Origin: Artemisia argyi | Taxonomy: Eukaryota; Streptophyta; Magnoliopsida; Asterales; Asteraceae | Length of the DNA: 64,000 bases | Direction: 5' to 3' | NCBI GenBank assembly: GCA_030686995.1 | Contig: CM060691.1 | Coordinates: 64,469,853 to 64,533,852, forward strand | Shown: in pieces, positions 31,490 through 42,747 of the stretch | How the letters are laid out: each line of letters opens with the position of its first letter | How positions within the stretch are numbered: position 1 is the first letter of the stretch | The notes under the pieces: generated by a model | What the model was told of the DNA's origin: nothing | Databases searched by the model: none | What the model saw: only the letters and a program-made list of their open reading frames with translations | Made by a program: the position numbers and the translations under genes

Positions 31490-31605
31490 AATGATAATTG
31501 ATGAGCAATGTGAATGAAAGGAGGGCCAAATTTTCGTAGGTGTGGATGAATGGTAAAGTGAATAGTAGCAATTTGGAAGTGGTGGTATGAGATAATGGGT
31601 GTTTG

Positions 31606-31708
31606 GTTTAATATAAACTAAGAAAAAGGTTCTGCAGGTCGGCGGATACGGCGGAACCTAAAATTAGGTTCCGTCCGTTGTGGCTGAGGGTTCCACCGAC
31701 CCTGCTGA
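31606..31708 (-). promoter_or_regulatory. Internal promoter-like module before the env-like gene of element D
   Basis: CTGCAGGTCGGCGGATACGG, GGCGGAACC and GGTTCCG palindromes at 31629-31708. TTTATATTAAACC follows (minus direction, about 31606-31618), with the putative leader exon beyond. The module starts only about 55 bp after the pol stop codon. Confidence 0.5.
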
Positions 31709-31763
31709 GAAAAAGAATTATTGATTTGTTTTGATTTTTGTGATTTTTTTCTAATGTCTAGAA

Positions 31764-31906
31764 CTACAATGTAGGTTCCATGAGTCCTAAGCCTAGCCTA
31801 AGAAGGTTAAAAGGTTCTCGTTTAAGAGGTTTTGTGAGAATATCGGCTATGTTGTCTTCGGAAGAAACTTCCTCAATTGAGAAATTTCCTTTTTGAATGT
31901 TATCAC
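31764..31906 (-). pseudogene. Element D pol, RNase H C-terminus
   Basis: Minus-strand NIQKGNFSIEEVSSEDNIAD, ILTKPLKREPFN, ending LRLGLGLMEPTL and TAG at 31764. It continues from HIEIRLRD at 52574 once E and one ATCAC copy are removed. Confidence 0.9.
31902..31906. repeat. Target-site duplication of element E, left copy (ATCAC)
   Basis: ATCAC here and at 52574-52578 flank element E; one copy belongs to the RNase H codons of D. Confidence 0.93.
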
Positions 31907-32466
31907 TGTAGAAAACTAGAAGGGAGGGTTGAATAGTTTTACGTCTTTTTAATTTGTTGAAAAAGATTGTTTGAAAGTTTTCTTTGTTTTCAAAAATTTA
32001 GATTCGATGCTATATGAAATCAAGTCATGCACAATATGAACAACACTAAATATGTACGATAAAGCAATAATAATGTAAGTAAAGAAATAGATGAGAGTTG
32101 GAAAGATCAAACCGCGAGACAAGAGATTTATAGTGGTTCTGTTACAAGGTTACCTTCCTTGCCCTACTCCACTCCCCGAGCACCTAACTCGAGAGTTTTC
32201 TTCACTATGTCAACAAGATCCCTTATGGTGGAGAAAACCTTACACACCAATGTACACACCACAACTACGTCACAACTTATTCACACCTTCTACACAACTA
32301 CTTCACACCTATTAACTACTTAATCACAACACTACTTCACACCTATCTCCTTCACACCAGTCTTCTTCACACCTATCTTCTACACACCAATCTTCTTCAC
32401 ATCAATTTTCTTCACACCAATCTACTTCCTAACTCTTCTTCTTCACACCTAACTACTAACCAATCA

Positions 32467-32540
<74 letters not shown>

Positions 32541-33323
32541 AGCTAAACTATCTTCTAACAAATATTCACAACTAATTACACAATGAGATAGAAACAATGG
32601 ATGATGCTCTAACAACTTAGATGTGGAGATCACAACAAGTTGTAATACTTCTTGTCTTGAGGGATAGAAGTATTCTTCTCTTGCACTTGATAGGATGATG
32701 TTTGGATCGCTTTGAAACAAAGATTTATGAATGTATGATCAAAGGATTAAGAGAATGGAAATGGAGATCTAGAACAGAAAGTTTAGGAGTGCAAAAAGGG
32801 TGAGAAAAATTCTAGATTTAAGGTGGTATTTGTAGGCAACAAAATCTGACAACAGGAGCGTGCCGGTCCCCTTAAATCATGGCCGGCCCCCTTAAAATTA
32901 AGGGGACCGCCCCTTATAATTAAGGGGGCCGCCCAGCTGTAACGGCCAGAATTATTGTCTTTTAGTGGGGAAACTTTATTTGGTGAAAAACTAACTGATT
33001 TTGGTTAAAAATTTGAATTCATATATTTAGTATGAATAAAACATTTTTCTTTATTACCAAAAGTGTTTTTCAAAAATATATAATATGTTTATATAATTAA
33101 ATAAACTTTGTAATACTTAATTAAATTTCCCTTTGATCATAAATTGCACTAAACACTTTGTTTATTCATACCTTAAGTGATTTGGATGTAAAGAGAATGT
33201 TAATCACTAAATACTTGTTTATGTCACAAGTTTTAGTTCTATGAGTTTATATTTTGTAATAATCAAAACATAGAGATATTGATAATATGTTAATAATGTT
33301 TTTAGGCATTATTTATGGCAACA
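31907..33323 (-). repeat. 3' LTR of element E
   Basis: 1417 bp. U5 block 32105-32245, GGTGTGAAGAAG-type repeats (as complement CTTCTTCACACC) 32340-32450, (AT)n 32470-32537, palindromes 32858-32938. The TATA box is mutated to TACAAATA; it is intact in the 5' LTR (52077-52084). Confidence 0.92.
32470..32537. repeat. (AT)n microsatellite in the 3' LTR of E
   Basis: About 34 AT units. The same site in the 5' LTR (51744-51785) has about 21 units, so the run changed length after insertion. Confidence 0.95.
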
Positions 33324-33795
33324 ATCTTCCCCTTTTTGATTATTACAAAACCTTAAACTCAATAGGTCTAAAATTTGTTTTTAGACAAGTATTTGAGTTT
33401 ACACTTCTCTTCTCCCCCTTTTTGTAAAATCAAAAAGGTTAAGCCGAGTAAGCTTCATGGAAGAAGTTTAAACGGGTAGAATGCTCCCCTTGATGTATGC
33501 TCCCCCTCATTTGAGAGCAACAAGGGAACGAGCTATGGAAATCTTGGCTACAAAAAATATGTGAAGAGTACAAGACACATATATATGCAAAGCAACAATT
33601 AAGCAAATAAAAATAGATTCATTCAAGCATCATGGAAATGCTTAGCATTACAACATTCAATATGCTTGAAGCATATTGATTACAATAAAACAAAAGAAGA
33701 GACATAGTCCTATATTGCCTAAGAGAGCACTTGGACTTGCTTGCAACCCATGGTTGATTGTTTTATTTGCTTGAAGGGGAACATAAGCATAGAGC
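33324..33795 (-). other. Polypurine tracts and noncoding 3' region of element E
   Basis: Main tract AAAAAGGGGAAGAT (33324-33337, minus) beside the LTR, upstream tracts near 33412-33424 and 33483-33510, and the conserved hairpin CCTTTTTG (33419-33426), loop TAAAAT, CAAAAAGG (33433-33440). Confidence 0.85.
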
Positions 33796-34500
33796 TTAGT
33801 TGTTAGATGGATAGGGATATGGAGTGGGGTATGGAGCGGAAGAGGTGGATCTTACGATGTTGTATCGAGTTAAGGGTGGTATTGGATGAGGACGAGTGAG
33901 AAGATATTCAATCCAAGAAATATCTTCACTCAAGTATAGAATTTGTTTTTGAAGGAAGATGCAACAAGGGCAATAGTGAGTGTGGTTTGTAACTTGATCC
34001 AAGTTGAGAGAGTGGGGTAGGCAATTGTTATAGGGTGATCATGGAGGTTTCCCTTTGTTGCGTTGTGCACGATGCATAGCAAGGAGATCACTAAGATCAT
34101 GGATTTGGCTTATTTCATCATGGAACTTTTGCTTTTCCGTGGCAATGTAGAGAGAATCATTGTGTTGATATGGATGAATTGGGTTTGTGTAGTTGGAATT
34201 GTAGTTTGATGGTTGATCAAGTTTGTATGGATCATTATAAGTGGTTGGAGGATGAGATGTGTAGTTTGGCATGAAAGAGGATGTTTGGCCAATGTTGTAT
34301 GGTTTGTAAAGAGGATCAAATGAATGTCCTTGTGGATTTGGTGTAAAGTTTGGGAAGTAAGTAGTTGGAGGTGTTGAGTGATTTCCAACTTCATTGGTCA
34401 TGATGGATTTGTTTCGAGGGCTTTTTCTTCGCCAAACGGGTTTTTCCGTCGTCCTTGCTAGCCTTGAGGCTTTTGGTTTTGGTTTGTTTGGAGAAGTCAT
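33796..34500 (-). pseudogene. Third accessory ORF of Sirevirus E, one in-frame stop
   Basis: ATG at 34500 (minus): MTSPNKPKPKASRLARTTEK, a basic N-terminus like that of D (RRTARIS), then a Tyr/Pro/Asn-rich middle. A TGA at 34039-34041 interrupts; the same frame continues to TAA at 33796. The end carries HYCPCCIFLQKQILYL (CxxC) and WIEYLLTRPHP, then a Pro/Ser/Tyr-rich tail. The single stop looks like CGA-to-TGA. Matches the third ORFs of B and D in place and architecture. Confidence 0.65.
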
Positions 34501-34534
34501 GAAGGGATGAATGGAGAGTGTTGAAGATTGGGGA

Positions 34535-34757
34535 TATTTATAGTGTAAGATTTGTGTGTTTATGGATGGATAAAGTTTGTTTGGGAGATTAGGACAAAAT
34601 ATGTTGGTGAAAATTGGGAAATGTAGGTTGAAATGGGCTAAAAAGCAGAAAAGATTTTGTAAATCTGTCCAGCAGATGGCCGGTCCTCTTAATTAGGGGG
34701 CGGTCCCCTTAAAATTAAGGGGGGCGCCTTACATGATTAAGGGGGCCACCCATCTGA
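34535..34757 (-). promoter_or_regulatory. Internal promoter-like module before the third ORF of element E
   Basis: CCGGTCCTCTTAA, GGCGGTCCCCTTAA, TTAAGGGGGGCGCC and TTAAGGGGGCCACC half-sites (34676-34757), the type seen in this element's LTR. Then TATAAATA (34535-34542, minus) and the ATG at 34500. Confidence 0.55.
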
Positions 34758-35487
34758 TGATTCCCAGATTGCCAGAATTGGGTTTTTTGCAGAAAATTTG
34801 CAGAAAGGTTGTGTTTTTGGATTTGGATTCAAGCAAGTTCAATTCCTTTAGGCAATATAGCATCTAATCTAATCAAGATATAGCATGCATGCAAAAACAC
34901 TTAAGCAAAAGAGCAAATAAGCAACAAATAATAAGCTAAAGGAGACAAATAAAAGCAAGAGCACTTAATCTTCCTAAGGCACCTATCTTAGATCAAAGGC
35001 AAAGGCAACTAGTGAGTCAAAAATCTAGTGATGAAACAAGATGACAATGTTATGAGTGATTTTGTCCTAGTGTGTGCCTATATGCAACAAATGTGGAGTT
35101 GTGATTGTTTCGACTCCTAAATGAAAAAAAAATCTTAAGAAATAATCCAAAGTCTCCTTGATTCGATTTTTGCTCGATCATGAATATCAACGATATATAT
35201 TAGATTATATACCTTGACAATTTATGTGAGAGTTTATGCATGATTTTGGAAAAAATGTTTTTAGCATTAATCAACAATGCAAGGAAAATGATGTTCATGT
35301 AATTCCTAGATGTGAGAATAATTTTTAAAAAAATTTGATTGGGTTTTACAAAAGAGTATATGCGAAGAAAATAATATTTCCCAATGTTTAATTTTGTGTG
35401 AAATAGATTCCTAGACTCAGAAATGGAGAAGTGGAAGAAAAGTAAATCTTATGCAAATTTAAAAAAAAAATCTAAATGCAATAAAAT
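34758..35487 (-). other. Noncoding region between pol and third ORF of element E
   Basis: No ORF. GTGTGCCTATATG and neighbouring bases (about 35070-35115) resemble D's putative leader intron (about 31000-31040), so an env-like ORF probably stood here and was deleted. Confidence 0.5.
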
Positions 35488-37608
35488 TTAGTCAACTTGT
35501 TCCATCATTCCGAATCCTAAACGCAAGTGGTTGACTAATTCACGCTTAAGGGGTTTAGTGAATATATCCGAAATGTTATCTTCCGATGCAACTTTTTCTA
35601 TAGATATTTTCCCTTTTTATACATTATCTCTAAGAAAGTGGTGGCGTATTTCTATATGTTTAGTCCTAGAGTGTTGCACCGGATTTTTACTTAAATCTAT
35701 CGCACCTTTGTTATCGCACATAATGGGAACGTTTTCTAACCTAATGTCATAGTCTATAAGAGCTTGTTTCATCCATAGTGCTTATTAACATGCCTTTCCA
35801 GCGCTTACATATTCGGCTTCGGTGGTAGAAATAGCAAGAGCGGTTTGCTTCTTCGAAAACCAAGATGTTAGACAACATCCCATAAACGTGCAAATACCGC
35901 TAGTGCTTTTTCTATCTACGTAGTCTCCCGCATGATCCAAATCCGCATAGACGATGGTTTCTATGCCGGATCCCTTAGGATACCATAATCCTAAGTGTAT
36001 AGTGCCTTTAATGTATCGGAAGATACGCTTAACCGCTTCTAGGTGAGAGGTTTTGGGATCCTCTTGAAAACGGGCACAAAGGCAAACACTAAACATGATA
36101 TCGGGTCTACTTGCCATCAAGTATAGTAAACTACCTATCATTCCTCTATACTTGGTGTTATCTACGGACTCACCTTCATCATCCTTTGTGAGTTTCACTT
36201 CCGTAGACATAGGAGTTTTCATGGGTTTTGAGTCTTCTAGGCCAAATTTCTTAAGCATTTCCTTAATGTACTTAGATTGGTTAAAGAATATTCCATCTTT
36301 TAATTGTTTTAATTCTAATCCTAGGGAGAAGTTAAGTTCACCCATCATACTCATCTCAAACTCATCATGCATGATTTTGGCAAATTCATCACACATGTCT
36401 TGACAAGTCGATCCAAATATAATGTCATCAACATATATTTGAACAATGATGAGATTTGGGTCTTTCCTTTTAGTGAAAAGAGTGTTATCTACTATTCCCA
36501 TGGAATAATCATGTTTAATAAGGAAAGCTTTTAATCGATCATACCAAGCTTTGGGAGCTTGTTTGAGTCCATACAAAGCTTTCTTTAACTTATAAACATA
36601 ATCAGGTTTTGCAAAGTCAATGAATCCTGGAGATTGTGCTACATATATCTCTTCATTGATAAAACCGTTGAGGAATGCACTTTTCACGTCCATTTGGAAT
36701 AACTTAAAATCTAGGGCACATGCATAGGCAAGTAATATCCTAATAGATTCTAGTCTAGCTACGGGGGCATAAGTTTCGTCATAATCAATTCCTTCTTTTT
36801 GATTATAACCTTGGGCAACTAACCTAGCTTTATTCCTAGTAACTATTCCATTTTCATCTAACTTATTCCTATATACCCATTTAGTTCCTATGATAGTCAT
36901 ATTCATTGGATTTGGGACTAATTCCCAAACATCATTTGCCTTAAATTGATTTAATTCTTCTTGCATAGCTATAACCCAACTTTCATCTTTTAAAGCCTCA
37001 TTAATATTCTTAGGTTCTATTGCTGAGAGGAAACAAAAGAAATTATTTTTATCCTGGGCTTGTGACCTAAGGGTTCTTTGGTTAAGATGTCCTATTATAT
37101 TATCTAATGGATGTGATCTAGATTCTTTAACATTTACAATTTCGTTATTTCCTAAGTTAATGTCTTCATTATCATTTCCTATGGGTTTTGTTTTACTAAC
37201 CTCAATAGCTTCATCTTCGACTAAGTCATCATCTTCTAAAGGTAAAGTTTTAGGAGGTGGTGGTGTTTCATCAAATGTTACATTTAGTGATTCTTCTACT
37301 TTCATGGAGTGTTCGTTAAGTATTATATATGCTTTGCTATTTTGTAAGTATCCTAAAAATATTCCTTAATGTGATTTTGGATCAAACTTAGTGAGGTAAT
37401 CCTTAGTGTTTAGAATGTAACATTTACTTCCAAATACCCTAAAGTAGCTTAAGTTTGGTTTTCTACCTCTTAGTAACTCATAAGGAGTTTTTCCTAGAAT
37501 TCTCCTAATTGATACTCTATTAATAATATATGTTGATGTATCTATAGCGTGACACAAAAATTTTTGTGGGATGGATTGTTCATTTAACATTGTTCTACTC
37601 ATTACTTG
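35488..37608 (-). pseudogene. Element E pol: integrase C-terminus, reverse transcriptase, RNase H
   Basis: Minus strand. After the F insertion the frame continues VMSRTMLNEQSIPQKF and the integrase C-terminal region to a TAA at 37366-37368 (GAA expected from homologues). The same frame then gives an open stretch of 506 codons. Copia RT: WVYRNKLDENGIVTRNKARL, FKLFQMDVKSAFLNG and the catalytic YVDDIIFG. RNase H: DHAGDYVDRKSTSGI and STTEAEY. Two adjacent TAA stops (about 35782-35787) stand where D has CQQALWMKQ (both CAA in D), and another TAA interrupts DNV*KGK. The protein ends MMEQVD at TAA 35488. Four point lesions in about 700 codons; otherwise complete. Confidence 0.92.
37604..37608. repeat. 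Target-site duplication of element F, left copy (ACTTG)
   Basis: ACTTG at 37604-37608 and 49136-49140. Joining restores the integrase frame of E (KNRTLQ-VMS). Confidence 0.93.
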
Positions 37609-40600
37609 TGTCACAACTCGTAATTTCCGGTCATTTTCCAAACCTCGACAATTTACTATTCACAAGTTACTATTCATCGATCACTATTCATCGTTTTCGA
37701 GGTCAATTTGACATTCCGAGACATATTCAGAAATTTTACTATTCACTTGACACTATTCATTTCTGAGAGAAAATCACTATTCACGTGCATTACTCATGTC
37801 ATCGTAAATTTGGTTTACGAGTGTTCAAATTCGCGTAACCGTATTGGTTCAGGAGCGAATTCATGCATTATTTTCAGGGACACTTCATACGGACTAGAAA
37901 TAGTCTGCATATCATCATTAGGACACTTGCATACTATTCCACTCGTAGGATAACTAAATTAATACTTTTGGTATTATTAACAATTTACGTACGTTTATTT
38001 TAAAGAAACGCTAACACGCGAACTATAAATGTGTCTAACATGTCCGACACTCCCGACTATGATCCTAATACATTTTTATGCTCATTTCTATAATATAAAA
38101 ACTATAATATTAATTTACCCGGTATTTTGGAAATTTAACTATTACGTATCGTACGTTTAACTTAATAACGCCGGTTTTCACCAAAATTAAACGATAATCA
38201 CCCTAACTCTCCGTACTTGTACCCGACTTATTTTTACAATTTTTATAACTTTATTATGACCCGAATAACTTCAATAAAACTTATTTCTAACAAACCCGGT
38301 ACCCGATTAAACCTTAAACCTAAACCTAACCTAACTACACTTTACTACTAATACTAATTTTTCTAATTAATCACAAAACATATCCCCCCATTTCCCTCCC
38401 CTAGAACCGGCCAACCCCCCCCCCCCCCCCCCTAAAGTCTTCAAACTTTAATACCTCACCAACACTCTTAAATGTACACCAAACTTTTGTCTAACATATA
38501 TATATTTAACTTTTTCACTTACTTATCACAAAAACACTTTTACTTGCAACTAGAAAACTTTTCTCTTCATTTTCTCTTGAGGTTGGATTGATTTTGGGTG
38601 ATCAAGGAGCAAGGAGGATAATTTTTACAAGATCTTGTCATAAACTAGTTAATATAATCATCCTTGTTAGAGTTTTGAAATAAAAACTCAAGGATTAGTA
38701 GGCTTTTTATCATCTAAACTCTCTAAACCATCAAGTAAGTAAATAAACCCATTTTTATGATTTTTACAAGTTATTATTATGTTTATATAATTTTCTTACA
38801 AGATCTTATACATGCATCAACTTGTACCACTCCATTTTTTTGTATATATTAACTTTGAAGCCCTAGAAATGGAAACATATGAAACTCTTGTTAGACCTAG
38901 TGGATTGATGATGTTTAAGGACCCATGACACCCTAAGAAGGTGTATGGTAGGATTAGATTAGTTTTGTGGTGTTTGAAAGTGGTTTGATGGATGATGGAA
39001 CTAGTTTAGAGACTTGAAAATGGTTTTTGAAACTTTTGATATACCTACTGTCCCTATTTTAATTTCGTGGGAAAATCAGTGGGTGATGACTAAATTTTGA
39101 CCAAAGATTTAGAAAATACATTCAAAAACGAAACTTTGGGCGAAAGAACGGATTAAAACGAGTTTATAACGAAGGAGATATGATTTTTGCAAAATTAACG
39201 ACGAAAACTATTTCTTAGAAAACTGCTTGCTGATTGGCAGAATACGACGGGTATTTTGAGGCATTAAACGTAACCTAGAGGAGCCGAGTTGTCAAAAATA
39301 TACTAGTTTACACAAAGACGAATCCGTGGACATAAAGAACAAGGAAAACGAGCCTAAAACGACAAAGTTATGACCATTCTAACATCGTCAAACTATAGAT
39401 ATATTTTTGGTCACAAATAAAAATAATAACGTACGTACTAAATGGTATATTTTCTAACAAAGTTACTAATGACTATTTTCTTAACCAATGAATACGTACG
39501 ACCCGAGGGAATATTTATACGACATGACGACGTCATTCTAAGGTTTTGATACGAGGATTATAACGCTAACATTTTCGTACGAGTTAATATGACAAGTTAT
39601 ATACTTCTCTAAATGGACTTATTTTTCCTAAGTATGGAAACTATTTTACCATGACGATAACTAGTATTTCCAAATTACGAGTGGTATGAGTATCATGTGC
39701 ATGTGCATTCATTTCATTACGGCTTGATCTAAATTAGATCACGATTATTCATTTAGGTTGCGGCTAGTGTTCGCGCCTTACTGTCCCGATCACTTTACCA
39801 TCGTTGTACCATCTTTGTACTATCACTCCAGGTGAGTTCTCATAGCCCTGTTTTAATTCTATATTTTGATTTCAAATCCCACGGGGGAGAATACATTGCA
39901 TTACTTATTTTTGTGTACATGCCTAAGTATAAAATTCATACATTGCTTAAGTTGCCTAATTACCACGTCTCGACAAGTCCCCTTATTTTATCATGGACCG
40001 TTAATTTCTAGTACTAAGCGAGAGTGAGTGGATAGATCTATCGAGGGTGACGCCTCCATTCGTGTTTGGGTTGCTCCAAATGGGACGAATGCATTTCATG
40101 TCTTTATTATTAGAGTGCCTGGTAAACACTCATTGGGGCCAAGTATCGTCTAGCTTCGGGGTCATGAGCTTAAGAGCCAATGTATATATTTTCCGGACAT
40201 CCTATTTCTTGGCTTTACTTATGGCATATGTACACTAGAATTTACTTATAAACCTATGATTATTCACCAACTTTATGTTGACCGTTTTTCGCAATGTATT
40301 TCTCAGGTTATTAAGGTAGCTCATGTGCATACATTTGGACCTTCATGGAGTCGCGGAGTCGACGCGTCTCACTATATTTTCTGCACTTATGAAACGTTTG
40401 ATCTTGTTGAACTTATTTTAACTGTATTGGCAAACTCTTTTGGGACCTAAGCTTTGTAAACTCTGAATGTTTTAATGATCAAACGTTGTATTTTCTAAAC
40501 GACACTTTAGGTCGTTCAATATAACTGTAACTATGGTGCTATGACAGTCAACCCCAGGTATTCCATTCCGCTGCCATTCAGGTAAATTGGGGGTGTGACA
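37609..40600 (+). repeat. 5' LTR of element F
   Basis: TGTCACAACTCGTAATTTCC to ATTGGGGGTGTGACA. An 18-C run at 38415-38432 is also 18 C long in the 3' LTR. Tandem-like CTATTCAT/CACTATTC repeats near the start (about 37663-37800). An ACTATCACTCCAGGTGAGTT stretch (about 39820) resembles a splice donor, and a similar one is in H. Confidence 0.95.
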
Positions 40601-40603
40601 GAT

Positions 40604-40615
40604 TGGTATCAGAGC
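40604..40615 (+). other. Primer binding site of element F
   Basis: TGGTATCAGAGC, three bases after the LTR; complementary to initiator tRNA-Met. Confidence 0.92.
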
Positions 40616-40806
40616 TAAGGTTATAGCGAACTAGGATGTATCTTGGACCCTAGACTATAACCACATCATCATAGCATCTCATCATTTCATCATAGGTGCA
40701 TATTCACTATACATGTTGCTTTACGCACACACTGTACGAGTTATTCATACCCATACTAATATATATATATATATATATGATTATATTGACCTGGTTCACT
40801 AGTGAC

Positions 40807-41787
40807 ATGTCTTCAGATACTCACCCTATTATCCTTTTATCGGATTCCGACATTGAAGATGCCTTGTCATCTTCCACTACCATTATACCCCCAGTTGTAC
40901 GTATACCACCGTTAGCACTATTGAATTGTTATAGGAATAAGGTTTTCCTATCATTCAGCCTATACATAGAATGCCGTTTGGTAGAGTATTCAGACTTAAT
41001 TTTAATGGACTTATTAGGATGCTTATTACAAGGGAGATAGCATGTTTTCTTTCCTTCACTAGTAGGACGCTTACTACCTTGGTACTACCACCACCGTTGG
41101 TTACTTATTACACTATTGGTCGTCCCATAGTGCGTATTTCAGCTTTACCTCTGTGATGCCGCGAGATAGCGCGAAAGAGGGTAGTATCCCATTCACCATT
41201 ATCACCATTATCTCCTAACTCATCACTGGGATTTCATCGTCATCAATGTTATTCTCATCCTTTAGAATACCACCATTGTCAGTTTCCTTTCCCATTTTCA
41301 CTTGCCACGAATTAGATAACACTTTGTGGATAATACCAAGATTACGGACTCAACAGGAACATCCGCAGGTTCCTCAAGAATGGTTTAGAACCTACGCTAT
41401 CTAGGACTTGATTGATGCACAACTTCAGACACTACTTCAGGACTATCTCGACCTTACGATGCCATAAACCTGATTTCACCTAGAAGGACTACAGGAAGTC
41501 TTTAGACTAGACTTATATCCTTACTAGCTTTTACTATTACCCTAGCCACGAGAGGTGTGGCATTGTTCAAAGAAACTTGTAGTATTTTGATTGATGAACA
41601 AACGGAATCCCCAAGTATTGACTCTACTATAGGGGAATGGTTGTGCTATCTATGATATGGGTTCATATAGACCGAAACCTTCATGTATTATATTCATGAG
41701 TTAGGAATATGATGATTTTTATTACCTATAGATTCTCATGGACTCTCATGATTTGATGGAAATAGATTTAAGCAAACCACTCCAAGC
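40807..41787 (+). pseudogene. Decayed N-terminal Gag extension of element F
   Basis: ATG at 40807 reads MSSDTHPIILLSDSDIEDAL, matching the start of the equivalent ORF in H (MSSGTP) and the extension of Tekay-type Gag that I recall from Asteraceae. The frame closes at 41040, and no open coiled-coil part follows up to the gag at 41788. The IILLSDSDIED stretch resembles a phospho-type SUMO-interacting motif. Confidence 0.5.
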
Positions 41788-42747
41788 ATGACGCAAGCTG
41801 CTGTTGAACAAGTCATTGCCAAGAACATGGCTACTACCTTCACCAAGGAACTTACTCACGTGGAATTTATGGGTTGTAATCCCCCCTACTTTAGCGGAAT
41901 TGGAGACACAAAGGAATTTCTCAAATGGTTCGAAGAAATAGAAACGATATTTCGATGTGGCGACTGTCGTAAGGAAGACAAGGTTAAGTTCGCCACATGC
42001 ACTTTTCAGAATCTTGCCCAGGAATGGTGGAACACACATGTTAAGATAGTAGGAGTTGATGATGCTTACTCACGCTCTTGGGAGGAACTAAGAAAGATGA
42101 TGGGTATAGCCTTTTGTGTAAGAAGTGAATTACGGGCAATAGAACAGGAAGCACTAAACCTTACCATGGTAGGAGATGATGTTGTCAAGTATACTGCTCA
42201 TTTTTATGAATTAGCTCGACTAGACCCTGCAATTGGTGAACCAGAAATTAAGAGACTTGAAAGGTATGTCGGAGGACTTTCTCCTGAAATTCGTATGTTG
42301 GTCATTGCATGGGAACCCAATGCCATGTCTGAAGCTATCCAGATGGCAATCGAAGCAAAGGAACACATAATTCGCGACAAGACATCAGGAAACAATAGTA
42401 ACAACAAGAGAAAATGGGTCGGTAATCAGGATACTAATGCTACTCAACAACCATTTAAGATACAACAAGTGGTGGAGACCCGTGCTGCTGGGTCAAGCCA
42501 AAAGAAAAGGTATATTGGAAAATTACCCGAGTGCAACAAGTGTCAGTTTCTTCACAAAGGATCTTGCCCTTCTCAATGTAAGAACTGCCAAAAGGTCGGA
42601 CATGAAGCCAAGGACTGCAAGGCTCCCACCCTCGCAAAACATCAGGAACTCACGGTAATCTGCCGTGAATGTGGAGTAGTGGGACACTTCAGGAGTAAAT
42701 GCCCGGTGTTGAGAGACCGGAACTGGAGGAGGCATTTCATGTTGTAA
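41788..42747 (+). CDS. Gag of element F, intact
   Basis: 319 codons, MTQAAVEQVIAKNMATTFTK to TAA. Capsid region typical of chromoviruses: FSGIGDTKEFLKWFEEIETI, KVKFATCTF, EWWNTHV, SWEELRKMM. Then a basic linker and three cysteine clusters: CNKCQFLHKGSC, CKNCQKVGHEAKDC (CX2CX4HX4C) and CRECGVVGHFRSKC (CX2CX4HX4C), followed by a short basic tail. Binds the genomic RNA and forms the particle in this family. It has its own stop before the pol region, whereas in related autonomous elements Gag runs on into protease, so the stop separates it from a pol that is already dead. Confidence 0.92.
   Translation: MTQAAVEQVIAKNMATTFTKELTHVEFMGCNPPYFSGIGDTKEFLKWFEEIETIFRCGDCRKEDKVKFATCTFQNLAQEWWNTHVKIVGVDDAYSRSWEELRKMMGIAFCVRSELRAIEQEALNLTMVGDDVVKYTAHFYELARLDPAIGEPEIKRLERYVGGLSPEIRMLVIAWEPNAMSEAIQMAIEAKEHIIRDKTSGNNSNNKRKWVGNQDTNATQQPFKIQQVVETRAAGSSQKKRYIGKLPECNKCQFLHKGSCPSQCKNCQKVGHEAKDCKAPTLAKHQELTVICRECGVVGHFRSKCPVLRDRNWRRHFML

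Noticed and set aside
40047..40450. Two short plus-strand ORFs (63 and 64 codons) present identically at 48582-48985.
   Set aside because: They are in the F LTRs, so identity reflects the LTR copies; no similarity to a known protein.
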